NCBI GenBank assembly: GCA_035545535.1
Contig: DASZYF010000080.1
Span: 15,744 to 79,743, forward strand
DNA: 64,000 nucleotides
Direction of reading: 5' to 3'
From: DASZYF01 sp035545535
GTDB lineage: Bacteria; Actinomycetota; Actinomycetes; Mycobacteriales; CAJCIY01
Part shown: positions 24,515 through 32,367 of the stretch, one piece after another
Position numbering within the stretch: position 1 is the first letter of the stretch
Layout: each line of letters opens with the position of its first letter
Position numbers and translations under genes: made by a program
The notes under the pieces: model-generated
What the model saw: only the letters and a program-made list of their open reading frames with translations
Told to the model about the DNA's origin: nothing
Databases searched by the model: none

Positions 24515-25639
24515 ATGCCCGATCGCACCGTCGTGCCCTGCGCCTACCCGGCGCGGGCGACCCGCGACGGCCGCATCGTCGCGGAGAGCACCCGCGCTGT
24601 GATCGAGGAGCGGTTCGACGCGCTCCCGCTGCTGCACTTCCCGGCCGACGACGTGACGGACCCCGCCGGCACCGTGCCTGACGAGCCGGGCCACCTGCGG
24701 TTCGAGGACGCGGACGTGCGGCTCGAGATCGTCGACACCGTGCCGGGTGAGGACCCGCGCGACGCGTCGGTGAAGCGCTTCCCCGTGTGGGGAGATGCGG
24801 CGCACCTGATCGCGATGCTCGACGTGCAGCCGAGCGGACCCGACCGGTTCGTCGGTGCGGCGCGGGCCGACGCCCGCCGGCCCGTCGTCGAGGCGAGCCA
24901 GATGCTCGCGCAGGCGATGGTCGCCGCGTGCCGGCACGCGCCGGGTCGCCGCGTGACCTCAGCGCAGCTCGCGATCTACCGCGCGGCCGATGCGCGCCAG
25001 GAGCTCGACTTCGAGCTGCAGGACCTCTCGACCGGACGCACGTTCAGCACCGTGCTGGTCACCGTCTCCCAGGGGCGCCCGTGCGCGTCGGTCCTCGTGC
25101 AGCTGCACAGCGGCTCCGACGACGTGGTGCGGCACGCCGTCGACGCGCCGCCGTGCAAGGGCCCCTACGAGAGCGAGCCCTGTGACATGGGCGTCACCGG
25201 ACGCGACATCCGGGTAGCCGACGGCGCGTACAGCAACGACTCGAGCGCCCCCGTCGGCCCGCCCGTCATCGACGCGTGGTTCCGCTTCCGCGCGGTGCCC
25301 GATGACCAGGCGCTGCATGCGGCGCTGCTGGCTCAGCCGGCGGGGCACATGCCCATCGCGGCGGCACTGCGGCCGCACGCAGGGATCGGTCAGGACCAGG
25401 CACACCGCACGGTGTCGATGGGCATCAACGCGATCTCGCTGTCGATGCACGCCGACGTCCGCGCCGACCGGTGGATGCGATACCACCACCTCTCGACGTT
25501 CGCGGGCGACGGCATGACGCACGCCGAGTGCCGCGTGTACGACGAGGACGATCACCTGCTCGCCTCGTTCACGGTGGAGGCGATGGTGCGGCCGTTCGCC
25601 CCCTCGATGGGCCCGGTCGACGATCGCACCGCTCTTTGA
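24515..25639 (+). CDS. Acyl-CoA thioesterase (TesB-like) with N-terminal DUF427-like part
   Basis: 374 residues. Residues about 15-60 (ATRDGRIVAESTRAVIEERF... LLHFPADDV) resemble the start of a DUF427 domain. The rest is a double-hotdog TesB-type thioesterase: FPVWGDAAHLIAMLDVQ, RPVVEASQMLAQAMVAACRHAPGRRVTSAQLAIYRAADARQELDF, ASVLVQLHSG, then a second hotdog ending LSMHADVRADRWMRYHHLSTFAGDGMTHAECRVYDEDDHLLAS. It would release free acids from CoA esters. ATG 24515 has GAGGAG nearby. Divergent to livG. Confidence 0.8.
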   Translation: MPDRTVVPCAYPARATRDGRIVAESTRAVIEERFDALPLLHFPADDVTDPAGTVPDEPGHLRFEDADVRLEIVDTVPGEDPRDASVKRFPVWGDAAHLIAMLDVQPSGPDRFVGAARADARRPVVEASQMLAQAMVAACRHAPGRRVTSAQLAIYRAADARQELDFELQDLSTGRTFSTVLVTVSQGRPCASVLVQLHSGSDDVVRHAVDAPPCKGPYESEPCDMGVTGRDIRVADGAYSNDSSAPVGPPVIDAWFRFRAVPDDQALHAALLAQPAGHMPIAAALRPHAGIGQDQAHRTVSMGINAISLSMHADVRADRWMRYHHLSTFAGDGMTHAECRVYDEDDHLLASFTVEAMVRPFAPSMGPVDDRTAL

Positions 25640-25664
25640 CACCGTGTCGAAAACCAACGCTGTT
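25636..25664 (+). promoter_or_regulatory. Putative promoter with GACACCGTGTC palindrome before a TetR gene
   Basis: TTGACA at 25636-25641 fits a -35 box. GACACCGTGTC (25638-25648) is an 11-bp palindrome that includes the stop codon of the thioesterase gene. GAAAACCAACGCTGTT (25649-25664) matches 15 of 16 bases of a stretch at 37126-37141 in front of the surface-protein gene, so it may be a shared regulatory element. Confidence 0.45.
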
Positions 25665-25702
25665 ACGGGATCCGGACGCATGACGACCCGTCAACTGCAA
25701 CG

Positions 25703-26359
25703 ATGGGCGGCGTGGGTCGCCCCAAGGTTCCGCTGATCGAGCGCGATGCGGCCATCGCGAAGGCGCTGGAGATCATCGACCGCGACGGTGTCGACGCGCT
25801 CTCCATCCGCAACCTGGGCAAGGAGCTCGGCGTCAACGGTGCTTCGCTGTACCACCACTTCACGGACAAGGAGGAGATCCTCGAAGGTGTCCGGGCGCTG
25901 ATCCTGCGCGAGGCGCGCGTGGTCCTCCGGACGACGAGGTCCGCGTCATGGCAGGACTACGTGCGCACCTCGTGCACGCGCTACCGCACCGCGCTGCTGA
26001 ACCACCCGCACGCGGCCCCACTCATGTCGCCCGGCCTCATCCGGCCGGTCGCCGTCGCCGCGCGTGACGTCCTCGTCGAGAAGATGGTCGAGGCCGGCGT
26101 GCCCGTGCACCTCGCGTACCCGATCATGGACAGCGCCGAGACGCTCGCGTTCGGCTCCGCGGTCCTCAACCCGCACAAGCTCGCGCCGGACGAGCGCTTC
26201 CAGCTCCGCGGCAACGGCCACCACCCGGTGCCGCACCTGGACAAGGCGATCCGCCCGCACCGGTCGGCCGACAAGCTGTTCAAGCTGGAGCTCGACGCGC
26301 TCATCGACGGCTGGTCGGCCGTCATCGACCGCGACAGCAACAGCGGTCGCCGCCGCTGA
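25703..26359 (+). CDS. TetR family transcriptional regulator (TetR_C type)
   Basis: 218 residues from ATG 25703 (GTG 25712 possible). GRPKVPLIERDAAIAKALEIIDRDGVDALSIRNLGKELGVNGASLYHHFTDKEEIL is a full HTH domain of the classical TetR subfamily, where the regulator name begins with GRPK and the second helix is short. The C-terminal domain has the TetR_C pattern of PGLIRPVAV... MDSAETLAFGSAV. The target is not identified; the palindrome just upstream suggests autoregulation. Convergent with the next TetR gene, nine bases apart. Confidence 0.92.
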   Translation: MGGVGRPKVPLIERDAAIAKALEIIDRDGVDALSIRNLGKELGVNGASLYHHFTDKEEILEGVRALILREARVVLRTTRSASWQDYVRTSCTRYRTALLNHPHAAPLMSPGLIRPVAVAARDVLVEKMVEAGVPVHLAYPIMDSAETLAFGSAVLNPHKLAPDERFQLRGNGHHPVPHLDKAIRPHRSADKLFKLELDALIDGWSAVIDRDSNSGRRR

Positions 26360-26367
26360 CGTCCGCG

Positions 26368-27003
26368 CTAGCCGGTGCTCGTCCGTCGGCGACGCTGCAG
26401 GGGGGCGGTGCCGTCATCGACGGAGGTGGTGACCATCGCGATGATCCAGCGGATGGCTTCGGTCGCGCGCTGCGGCGTCAGGCCCCACTGGGCGACCAGA
26501 CGCTCGAACGCGAGCGGGCTCCAGAGCACGTCGAGCAACCCCGCGACGGCCCGGCGCTGCTCGTCGGTCCAGCCCGGAGCGGCGTCCGCCACTGCCACCG
26601 CGAGCGCATCGCGGCGGTGCCGGTCTTCGCTCGAGATCGCCGGGTCCTCGACCGCGAGCCCGGGCAGAGCGGCCGCGAACGACGACATCGAGGTGAACAC
26701 GCGCGCCGCCACGTCCCCGACCTCGTCGAGCGCGATCCCTTCGTAGACCACACCGGCCTGCTCCTGCAGCCGATGCATCACGGCGTCGTGCAGCTCACGT
26801 TCGTTGGCGAAGTGCCGGTACGCCGTGCTCTCGCTGACGCCCGCCCGCTCCGCGACCGCGCGCATGGTCAGCTGTGCCCAGTCCCACGTCGGCACGCGGT
26901 GCGCGAGGTCGGCTCCGGCCGCGACGATGCGCTCGCGCGTCTCGGCCGCGCGCTGCCGGCGCACCGGGCTGTCGTAACGGCGCCGGGGGCTCGTCTGGTC
27001 CAT
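26368..27003 (-). CDS. TetR family transcriptional regulator
   Basis: 211 residues. HTH: AAETRERIVAAGADLAHRVP, LTMRAVAERAGVSESTAYRHFANERELHDAVMHRL. The C-terminal domain contains RRAVAGLLDVLWSPLAFERLVAQWGLTPQRATEAIRWII, the Trp/Ser-rich ending of actinobacterial TetR regulators next to lipid genes. It is divergent from the sulfotransferase gene, and the 68-base gap holds an excellent inverted repeat (27018-27043), so it most probably represses the sulfotransferase pair and itself. Confidence 0.92.
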   Translation of the reverse strand: MDQTSPRRRYDSPVRRQRAAETRERIVAAGADLAHRVPTWDWAQLTMRAVAERAGVSESTAYRHFANERELHDAVMHRLQEQAGVVYEGIALDEVGDVAARVFTSMSSFAAALPGLAVEDPAISSEDRHRRDALAVAVADAAPGWTDEQRRAVAGLLDVLWSPLAFERLVAQWGLTPQRATEAIRWIIAMVTTSVDDGTAPLQRRRRTSTG

Positions 27004-27017
27004 TGCCCGATCCGGAT

Positions 27018-27043
27018 ATTCGTGGGAGTGTGCTCCCGCGAAT
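27018..27043. promoter_or_regulatory. 26-bp inverted repeat between TetR and sulfotransferase genes
   Basis: ATTCGTGGGAG (27018-27028) and CTCCCGCGAAT (27033-27043) are complementary at 10 of 11 positions around TGTG. The repeat begins 15 bases before the TetR start and 29 bases before the sulfotransferase ATG. It is the likely operator of the TetR protein encoded at 26368-27003. Confidence 0.8.
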
Positions 27044-27071
27044 GTAGCCCACGCCGGGGAGGGAGCGAACG

Positions 27072-28226
27072 ATGGAGTCCGTCGACGAGCTGCTCGATGC
27101 CGCGCGGTCGGAGACCGGCCTCGACGACTTCGGCAACGACTCCTTCCGCGAAGGGCTCGAGCGCCTCGTCCGTTCGCTGCAGGAGGAGTCCGACCTCAAC
27201 GAGCTCGGCGCGTTCGTGCTGCGCATGCGGATCGTCGGCGCGCTGAAGAACCGGCTGCACGTCGAGGACTGGTACCGCCGGCACCCGGAGATCGACGACG
27301 AGGTCATCACCGCGCCGCTGTTCGGCCTGGGCCTCCCGCGCACTGGCTCCACGGCCCTGTCGTTCCTGCTGGCCGAGGACCCGAACACCCGCTCGCTGGC
27401 CACCTGGGAGTCGGGTGAGCCGTGCCCGCCTCCGTCGACCGGGATCAACGCGGCCGAGCGGATCGCGCAGACCGAGATGAACCTCGCGGCTCAGGACGCG
27501 ATCACACCGCGGCTGCAGTACCTGCTGCCGTCCAGCGCCACCGGCCCGATGGAGTGCCTCGAGCTCATGGGGCTCGAGTTCAAGACGCAGATCTACAACC
27601 CGATGGCCTCGATCCCCTCCTACGCACGGTGGCTCGACGACGCCGACATGCGCCCGGCCTACGAGTACGAGAAGCGCGTGCTGAAGCTGCTGCAGTGGGG
27701 CGAGCCCACCCGGCCGTGGCGGCTCAAGACCCCGGTCCACCTCCTGTACCTCGACGCTCTCGACGAGGTCTTTCCCGACGCGCGGTTCGTCATGACGCAT
27801 CGCGACCCCACGCAGGTGGTGGTCTCGGTGTCGGACCTCTTCTCCGAGTTCCGCACGATGATGAACACCACCGTCGACCTGCACGAGATCGGCGCGGACA
27901 ACGTCGCCGAGTGGTCGCTCGCGATGGAGCGGGCCATCGCGTTCCGAGACAAGCCGGGCAACGACGAGCGCTTCTACGACATGGACTTCCGCGCGATGCA
28001 GCGCGATCCGATCGGCGAGGTGCGGAAGCTCTACGCGTGGCTCGGCGAGCCGGTGACGCCGGAGTTCGAGGCCGGCATGCGGGCGTGGTGGCAGGAGCAC
28101 TCGGAGAACCGCGAACGGAACGAGCACCCCGAGCCGGCGACGTTCGGGCTCGACCTCGACGCGGTGCGGCCCCGCTTCGCCGACTACCTGAAGCGCATGG
28201 AGACCTGGACAGGAGCAACCGCATGA
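27072..28226 (+). CDS. Sulfotransferase family protein
   Basis: 384 residues. FGLGLPRTGSTALSFLLAEDPNTRSLATWE is the PAPS 5'-phosphosulfate-binding loop with the RTGST motif. VMTHRDPTQVVVSVSDLFSEFRTM is the 3'-phosphate-binding Arg/Ser region, and YDMDFRAMQRDPIGEVRKLYAWLGEPV is the usual late segment. It transfers sulfate from PAPS to an alcohol or phenol, or is one of the many actinobacterial sulfotransferase-like enzymes of lipid metabolism. ATG 27072 follows GGGAGGGAG. The next gene overlaps by four bases (ATGA), forming a two-gene operon under the TetR at 26368. Confidence 0.93.
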   Translation: MESVDELLDAARSETGLDDFGNDSFREGLERLVRSLQEESDLNELGAFVLRMRIVGALKNRLHVEDWYRRHPEIDDEVITAPLFGLGLPRTGSTALSFLLAEDPNTRSLATWESGEPCPPPSTGINAAERIAQTEMNLAAQDAITPRLQYLLPSSATGPMECLELMGLEFKTQIYNPMASIPSYARWLDDADMRPAYEYEKRVLKLLQWGEPTRPWRLKTPVHLLYLDALDEVFPDARFVMTHRDPTQVVVSVSDLFSEFRTMMNTTVDLHEIGADNVAEWSLAMERAIAFRDKPGNDERFYDMDFRAMQRDPIGEVRKLYAWLGEPVTPEFEAGMRAWWQEHSENRERNEHPEPATFGLDLDAVRPRFADYLKRMETWTGATA

Positions 28227-29260
28227 CCATCGACCTCACCGGCGGGTTCGACCTCGCGTGGGAGAACGTCTTCACCGAGCAGCCCGAGCACCCGGAGATG
28301 CACGAGTCGATCAACGCGTGGATCTGGGACGACAGCGGCCGCATCGGGCTGCCCCGCATCGGCGTCGAGGCCATCGCCGCGTCCTGGGAGACCCACGGCC
28401 TGCAGGTGAACGTCGCCTTCCCGGACGGTCGCGTCTACAACATCTTCGGCGGCGGGCCGAAGCACGACGTGATGAACAGCAAGGGCGAGCCACGCATCCT
28501 GGGCGCCGGCCCGCTGGTCATGGAGGTGATGGAGCCGTACAAGCACGTCCAGCTGCGGCTCGACGGTGACGCGCTCGCGACGTCGACCGAGGAGGAGATG
28601 GACGGCTGGATGCCGTTCACCGCCACCGGCGACCGCGTCCCCATCACCGCGCAGATCGACATCTACCCGTGCGTCCCGCCGTGGATGAACGGCGGCCTGC
28701 AGCCGAAGGCGCTGCACCTCCTCCAGACCACCGAGGAGGGCGACCTCATGGGCTACCCGTGGCGGTTCGAGCAGCTCTGCCGGGCCGAGGGCAGCGTCAC
28801 CATCGACGGTGAGACCCACCCCATCAACGGCCACGCCAACCGCATCCGACGGCAGAGCATCCGGCGCACCGCGACGCTGCGGGGCCACTGCTGGCAGGCG
28901 GCGGTCTTCCCGAGCGGCAAGGCGTTCGGCTACATCTCCTACCCGCCGTACACGGACGGTCGCGAGACCTACAACGAGGGCTACACGTTCTCCGGCGACG
29001 GCCCGCTGACGCCCGCCGAGGTCGTCGAGATGCCGTTCCTGCGGTCACTGCAGGCGAACGGCCAGGACGTCTCGACGGTGCTGCGCACGGCGGACGGCGA
29101 GCACCACATCCAGGGCGAGACAGCCATGTCGACGTTCATGGTCATGCCACCCGAAGGTGGCGGGCTGCAGCTGCAGCAGGCGATCGTGCGCTACACGTGG
29201 GACGGCGAGACCGCGTTCGGCATGCTCGAGCGCTCGATGCCCGGCGAGACGCTCACCTGA
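28223..29260 (+). CDS. Conserved hypothetical protein coupled to sulfotransferase
   Basis: 345 residues, no signal peptide. Rich in Trp, Gly and beta-type segments: MHESINAWIWDDSGRIGLPRIGVEAI, VYNIFGGGPKHDVMNSKGEP, DGWMPFTATGDRVP, and a second half with YPWRFEQLCRAEG, NGHANRIRRQSIRR and CWQAAVFPSGKAFGYISYPP. This looks like a two-domain lipocalin-like or hydroxyneurosporene-synthase-like fold (I think of the DUF7064/DUF7065 pair), but I cannot confirm it. Its start overlaps the sulfotransferase stop, so it probably works on the same lipid or terpenoid. GGAGC lies upstream of ATG 28223. Confidence 0.72.
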   Translation: MTIDLTGGFDLAWENVFTEQPEHPEMHESINAWIWDDSGRIGLPRIGVEAIAASWETHGLQVNVAFPDGRVYNIFGGGPKHDVMNSKGEPRILGAGPLVMEVMEPYKHVQLRLDGDALATSTEEEMDGWMPFTATGDRVPITAQIDIYPCVPPWMNGGLQPKALHLLQTTEEGDLMGYPWRFEQLCRAEGSVTIDGETHPINGHANRIRRQSIRRTATLRGHCWQAAVFPSGKAFGYISYPPYTDGRETYNEGYTFSGDGPLTPAEVVEMPFLRSLQANGQDVSTVLRTADGEHHIQGETAMSTFMVMPPEGGGLQLQQAIVRYTWDGETAFGMLERSMPGETLT

Positions 29261-29265
29261 TCCTT

Positions 29266-29315
29266 GTGATCCGTGCGCGATGCGCCCGATGATCGGGCGT
29301 CCTCGCACGGATCAC
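29266..29315. terminator. Nested cruciform between convergent genes
   Basis: GTGATCCGTGCG (29266-29277) pairs perfectly with CGCACGGATCAC (29304-29315). Inside, CGCCCGAT (29283-29290) pairs with ATCGGGCG (29292-29299) over a single base. The outer arm includes the stop codon of the minus-strand CoA-transferase gene. A bidirectional terminator is likely, though no T-tract is present. Confidence 0.75.
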
Positions 29316-30445
29316 CGAGGTCGGCGGGCGCTCTGGCGGACGACGGCGGTGTCGGCGAGCTCGGTGAGCCCGAGCTCGCGCAGGATCTCGTCGGTGTGGT
29401 CGCCCGGGAACGACGGGCGCGATGGCGCCGCGGGGACGGTGCGGGAGAAGCGCGGCGCCGGCGCGGGCTGCACGATCCCGTCGACCTCGACGAACGTCTC
29501 GCGGGCGACGTTGTGCGGGTGCTGCGGCGCCTCGGTGATCGACAGCACGGGGGCGGCGCACGCGCCAGGCGAGACGAGGTCCTGCTCCCACTCGGCGCGG
29601 GTGCGCTCCCGGAACCGCGCCGCGAGCACCGCGCGATGCGCGGCCCACCGCTGCGGTGAAGCCTCGTCCTGCGGGACGTCGACACCGAGCCGCGCGCAGA
29701 GCTCAGCGTAGAACTGGGGCTCGATCGCGCCGACTGCGAAGTGATGCCCGTCGGCGGTCTCGTACACGCCGTAGTAGTGGGCGGCACCGTCGAGCACGTT
29801 GTCGTGGCGGCGGTCCCGCCAGGTGCCCACCGGCACCATGCCGAAGAACGGCGTCATCAGCAGCGCGGCGCCGTCGACCATCGCGACATCGAGCACCTGG
29901 CCCTCACCCGAGGTGCGCGCCTCGAGGATCGCGCTGAGCAGCCCGACCGCGAGCAGCATCCCGCCGCCGCCGTAGTCGCCGACGAGGTTCAGCGGCGGCA
30001 CCGGTGCCTCGTCGGTGCCGACGGCGTGCAGCGCGCCGGTGAGCGCGATGCAGTTGATGTCGTGGCCGGCGAGCGCGGCGTACGGGCCGTCCTGGCCGAA
30101 CCCGGTCATGCGCGCGTACACGAGCCGCGGGTTCAGGGAGCGCAGATCGTCGGGGCCGATGCCCAGGCGCTCCGCCACCCCGGGCCGGTAGACGTCGACG
30201 AAGGCATCCGCACCGGAGACCAGGCGGTGCACGACGTCGCGCCCGCGCGGGTCCTTCACATCGACGGCGATGGAGCGCTGGCTGCGCCGCACCACGTGAT
30301 CGACGGGGAGCGCACCGTCGACGCCACCCAGCTGGTCGACGCGCACGACGTCGGCGCCGAGGTCACCGAGCACCATCGCGCAGAACGGCGCCGGGCCGAG
30401 GCCGCCCATCATCACGATGCGCACGCCGCGCAGAGGGCCGCTCAC
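29312..30445 (-). CDS. CaiB/BaiF family CoA transferase (alpha-methylacyl-CoA racemase-like)
   Basis: 377 residues. LRGVRIVMMGGLGPAPFCAMVLGDLGADVVRVD is the CoA-binding start. YARMTGFGQDGPYAALAGHDINCIALTGALHAVG contains His128, and LNLVGDYGGGGMLLAVGLLSAILEA contains Asp157. These match the His126/Asp156 pair of mycobacterial methylacyl-CoA racemase, so racemisation of 2-methyl-branched acyl-CoA is more likely than CoA transfer. That fits steroid or pristane-type side chains. Its start overlaps by four bases the stop of the enoyl-CoA hydratase gene upstream. Confidence 0.93.
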   Translation of the reverse strand: MSGPLRGVRIVMMGGLGPAPFCAMVLGDLGADVVRVDQLGGVDGALPVDHVVRRSQRSIAVDVKDPRGRDVVHRLVSGADAFVDVYRPGVAERLGIGPDDLRSLNPRLVYARMTGFGQDGPYAALAGHDINCIALTGALHAVGTDEAPVPPLNLVGDYGGGGMLLAVGLLSAILEARTSGEGQVLDVAMVDGAALLMTPFFGMVPVGTWRDRRHDNVLDGAAHYYGVYETADGHHFAVGAIEPQFYAELCARLGVDVPQDEASPQRWAAHRAVLAARFRERTRAEWEQDLVSPGACAAPVLSITEAPQHPHNVARETFVEVDGIVQPAPAPRFSRTVPAAPSRPSFPGDHTDEILRELGLTELADTAVVRQSARRPR

Positions 30446-31221
30446 CGCGCCCGCCAGGCAGCCCGTCGTTCGGCCGCCTCCGGCGTCGCGGAGGTGGTCA
30501 CCTGGTTGCGGTTCTCCAGCGCCATGGCGGTGGTGAGGTCGGGTGCGTCGACGTTCGCCTGCAGGGCGGTCTTGGTGAGCCGCACTCCCATGGGCGCGAG
30601 GGAGGCGATGTGCTCGGCGATCGCGAGAGCGCGCGCCTCGAGCTCATCGGGCGCGACCACCTCGTTCACCAGGCCGCGCCGGTCGGCCTCCTCGGCGCCG
30701 ACCGTGCGGCCGGTCATCATCCAGTCCGCGGCCACGGTGACCCCGACGATGCGCGGCAGGTGGTAGCTCATGCCCATCTCGCCGCCGGTGAGGCCGAGCA
30801 GGATCGCGCCGTTGGCGAACGAGGCGAGCGGCGAGCAGAGCCGCAGGTCCGCGGCGAGCGCGAGCGCGAACCCGCCGCCGACGCAGGGGCCGTTCACGGC
30901 GGCGATGACCGGCTGCGGGAGCGCGTGCAGGGCCAGCGGCAGCCCGGCCATGCGCTCTTGGAACAGCAGCATCTCGGACTCGGGCGCACCTTCGGCCGGT
31001 GCCCCGGGCCCGAAGTCCCGCACATCGAGGCCGGCGCAGAAGCCCCGGCCCGCGCCGGTGAGGACAACGGCGTGCACGTCGTGGTCCGCGGCGATCGCGG
31101 CGAAGGCCTGCTCGAGCGCCTCCACCATCGCGCCGTTGATCGCGTTGAGGCGCTCGGGTCGCGCGAGCCGCAGCAGCGCGACGTGCGGCGCAGGACGGGT
31201 CAGCTCGACCGGTGCCGCCAA
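30442..31221 (-). CDS. Enoyl-CoA hydratase/isomerase
   Basis: 259 residues. VALLRLARPERLNAINGAMVEAL, VVLTGAGRGFCAGLDVRDFGPG (first oxyanion-hole segment), PQPVIAAVNGPCVGGGFALALAADLRLCSP (second), ILLGLTGGEMGMSYHLPRIVG with a Glu at the catalytic position, and ALAIAEHIASLAPMGVRLTK. The start would be TTG 31221. Five bases before it ends a 16-codon micro-ORF that looks like a thiolase N-terminus (31277-31227), so translation may be coupled to it. Operon with the racemase-like gene. Confidence 0.9.
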   Translation of the reverse strand: MAAPVELTRPAPHVALLRLARPERLNAINGAMVEALEQAFAAIAADHDVHAVVLTGAGRGFCAGLDVRDFGPGAPAEGAPESEMLLFQERMAGLPLALHALPQPVIAAVNGPCVGGGFALALAADLRLCSPLASFANGAILLGLTGGEMGMSYHLPRIVGVTVAADWMMTGRTVGAEEADRRGLVNEVVAPDELEARALAIAEHIASLAPMGVRLTKTALQANVDAPDLTTAMALENRNQVTTSATPEAAERRAAWRAR

Positions 31222-31226
31222 GGAGC

Positions 31227-31277
31227 TCAGATCCCCGTGGGCGTGCGGACGACGTCGACGATCAGCGCATCGGGCAT
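31227..31277 (-). pseudogene. 16-codon thiolase N-terminal remnant / leader micro-ORF
   Basis: Minus-strand ATG 31277 reads MPDALIVDVVRTPTGI and stops at TGA 31229-31227. This is the standard beginning of acetyl-CoA acetyltransferases (DALIVDAVRTPIG...). CATGAT lies six bases upstream, a -10 candidate for a leaderless start. I infer that a thiolase gene was deleted, leaving its promoter and first codons to lead the enoyl-CoA hydratase that starts five bases later. Confidence 0.6.
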
Positions 31278-31354
31278 CCCCGCATCATGCCGTCCTCGTC
31301 TCCGGCGCGTGGCTTGGGACCTTCTCGTCCCGACGACGATTGACGGCAGCCCGC

Positions 31355-32341
31355 TCAGCTGAGCAGCTGCTCCGCCCGCTGCAGGAGGCGGGGGACGTCG
31401 GCGGCCACCGCCTCGAGCGCGGGATCGGGCTCCTCACGCCGGCGGTTGTGCTTCACGATCAGCGCCCACGTCGCCGCCGACTTGAACGCGGCCAGCGCGA
31501 CGAACCAGGACAGCCCCACCGGCACGCCCTGGCCGCGCTCCCCTGCGTAGGTGGCGACGAGCTCGGAGCCCGACGGTGTGCACCCGACGTACGGCGTCGC
31601 ACGGCCGTAGGTGTCGGCATCGGCGTTGAGCAGGAACCAGCCGAGATCGACGCGGGGATCGCTGACCGACCAGATCTCCCAGTCGATGACGGCGGTGATG
31701 TGCCGCTCGACGGCGAGCAGGTTGCCGAGGCGGAAGTCGCCGTGCACGATCGCGGGCGGCATCGGCCGTGGCGCCGATGCGCGCAGCCGCTCGGCGACGC
31801 TCTCCCACCGCGGCACGAGCGCGGCATCGACCGTGCGCAGCGTCGCCGACCAGCGCTCGACCTCCTCCGTAGCGGTGACCACCGGCTCGTCCGCGAGCCC
31901 GGCGTCGGCCGGGTTGACCGCGTGCAGCTGAGCGAGCACGCGGGCGGCATCGCGCAATCGGTCGGAGACCACGTCCGCGTCCGTCCCGTCGCCCTCGAGG
32001 TCGAACAGCGGCTCGAGCGAGGAACCCTCGAGGAACGACATGACGAACAGCGGCGGCACGTCGACCGGAGCGCCCGCGTCCTCGTGCAGCACCTTCGGCA
32101 GCGGAACGGACGAGGTGGAGAGCGCGCGCAGCAGCCGGGCCTGGCGCAGCACGTCGCGGTGCCGCACCGGCTCGACGCCGGGAGGCGCGACCTTCACCAC
32201 GACCCGTTCGCCGTCGCGGACACCGGTGTAGGTGAGGCTCGACGCGCCACCGGCGAGCGGCCGCACGTCACCGATGCCGAGCGGTGCGAGCCGGTCGGCG
32301 AGCACGGCCAGGTCCAGCACGTCCCCATCCTCGTGAGTCAT
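31355..32341 (-). CDS. Aminoglycoside-phosphotransferase-like (APH/ACAD10-type) kinase
   Basis: 328 residues from ATG 32341. LAGGASSLTYTGVRDGERVVVKVAPPG is the glycine loop and catalytic Lys. PPAIVHGDFRLGNLLAVE is the HxDxxxxN Brenner motif, and VIDWEIWSVSDPRVDLGWFLLNAD holds the metal-binding Asp. In actinobacterial lipid clusters such proteins resemble the kinase half of human ACAD10/11, which phosphorylates 4-hydroxyacyl-CoA before dehydration. Antibiotic resistance is less likely here. A second member lies at 59613-60692. The frame is open upstream of 32341, but the longer N-terminus runs into the neighbouring gene. Confidence 0.88.
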   Translation of the reverse strand: MTHEDGDVLDLAVLADRLAPLGIGDVRPLAGGASSLTYTGVRDGERVVVKVAPPGVEPVRHRDVLRQARLLRALSTSSVPLPKVLHEDAGAPVDVPPLFVMSFLEGSSLEPLFDLEGDGTDADVVSDRLRDAARVLAQLHAVNPADAGLADEPVVTATEEVERWSATLRTVDAALVPRWESVAERLRASAPRPMPPAIVHGDFRLGNLLAVERHITAVIDWEIWSVSDPRVDLGWFLLNADADTYGRATPYVGCTPSGSELVATYAGERGQGVPVGLSWFVALAAFKSAATWALIVKHNRRREEPDPALEAVAADVPRLLQRAEQLLS

Positions 32342-32367
32342 GGCCCGTGGGGGCGAGGTGGGCCGGC

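Noticed and set aside
31300..31366. GGGAC...GTCCC and GCTCAGCTGAGC short palindromes before the enoyl-CoA hydratase leader
   Set aside because: Short and without promoter geometry; likely chance or a weak terminator of the kinase gene.
31355..32341. Aminoglycoside resistance kinase
   Set aside because: Fold matches, but context is lipid catabolism and such proteins are usual in those clusters.
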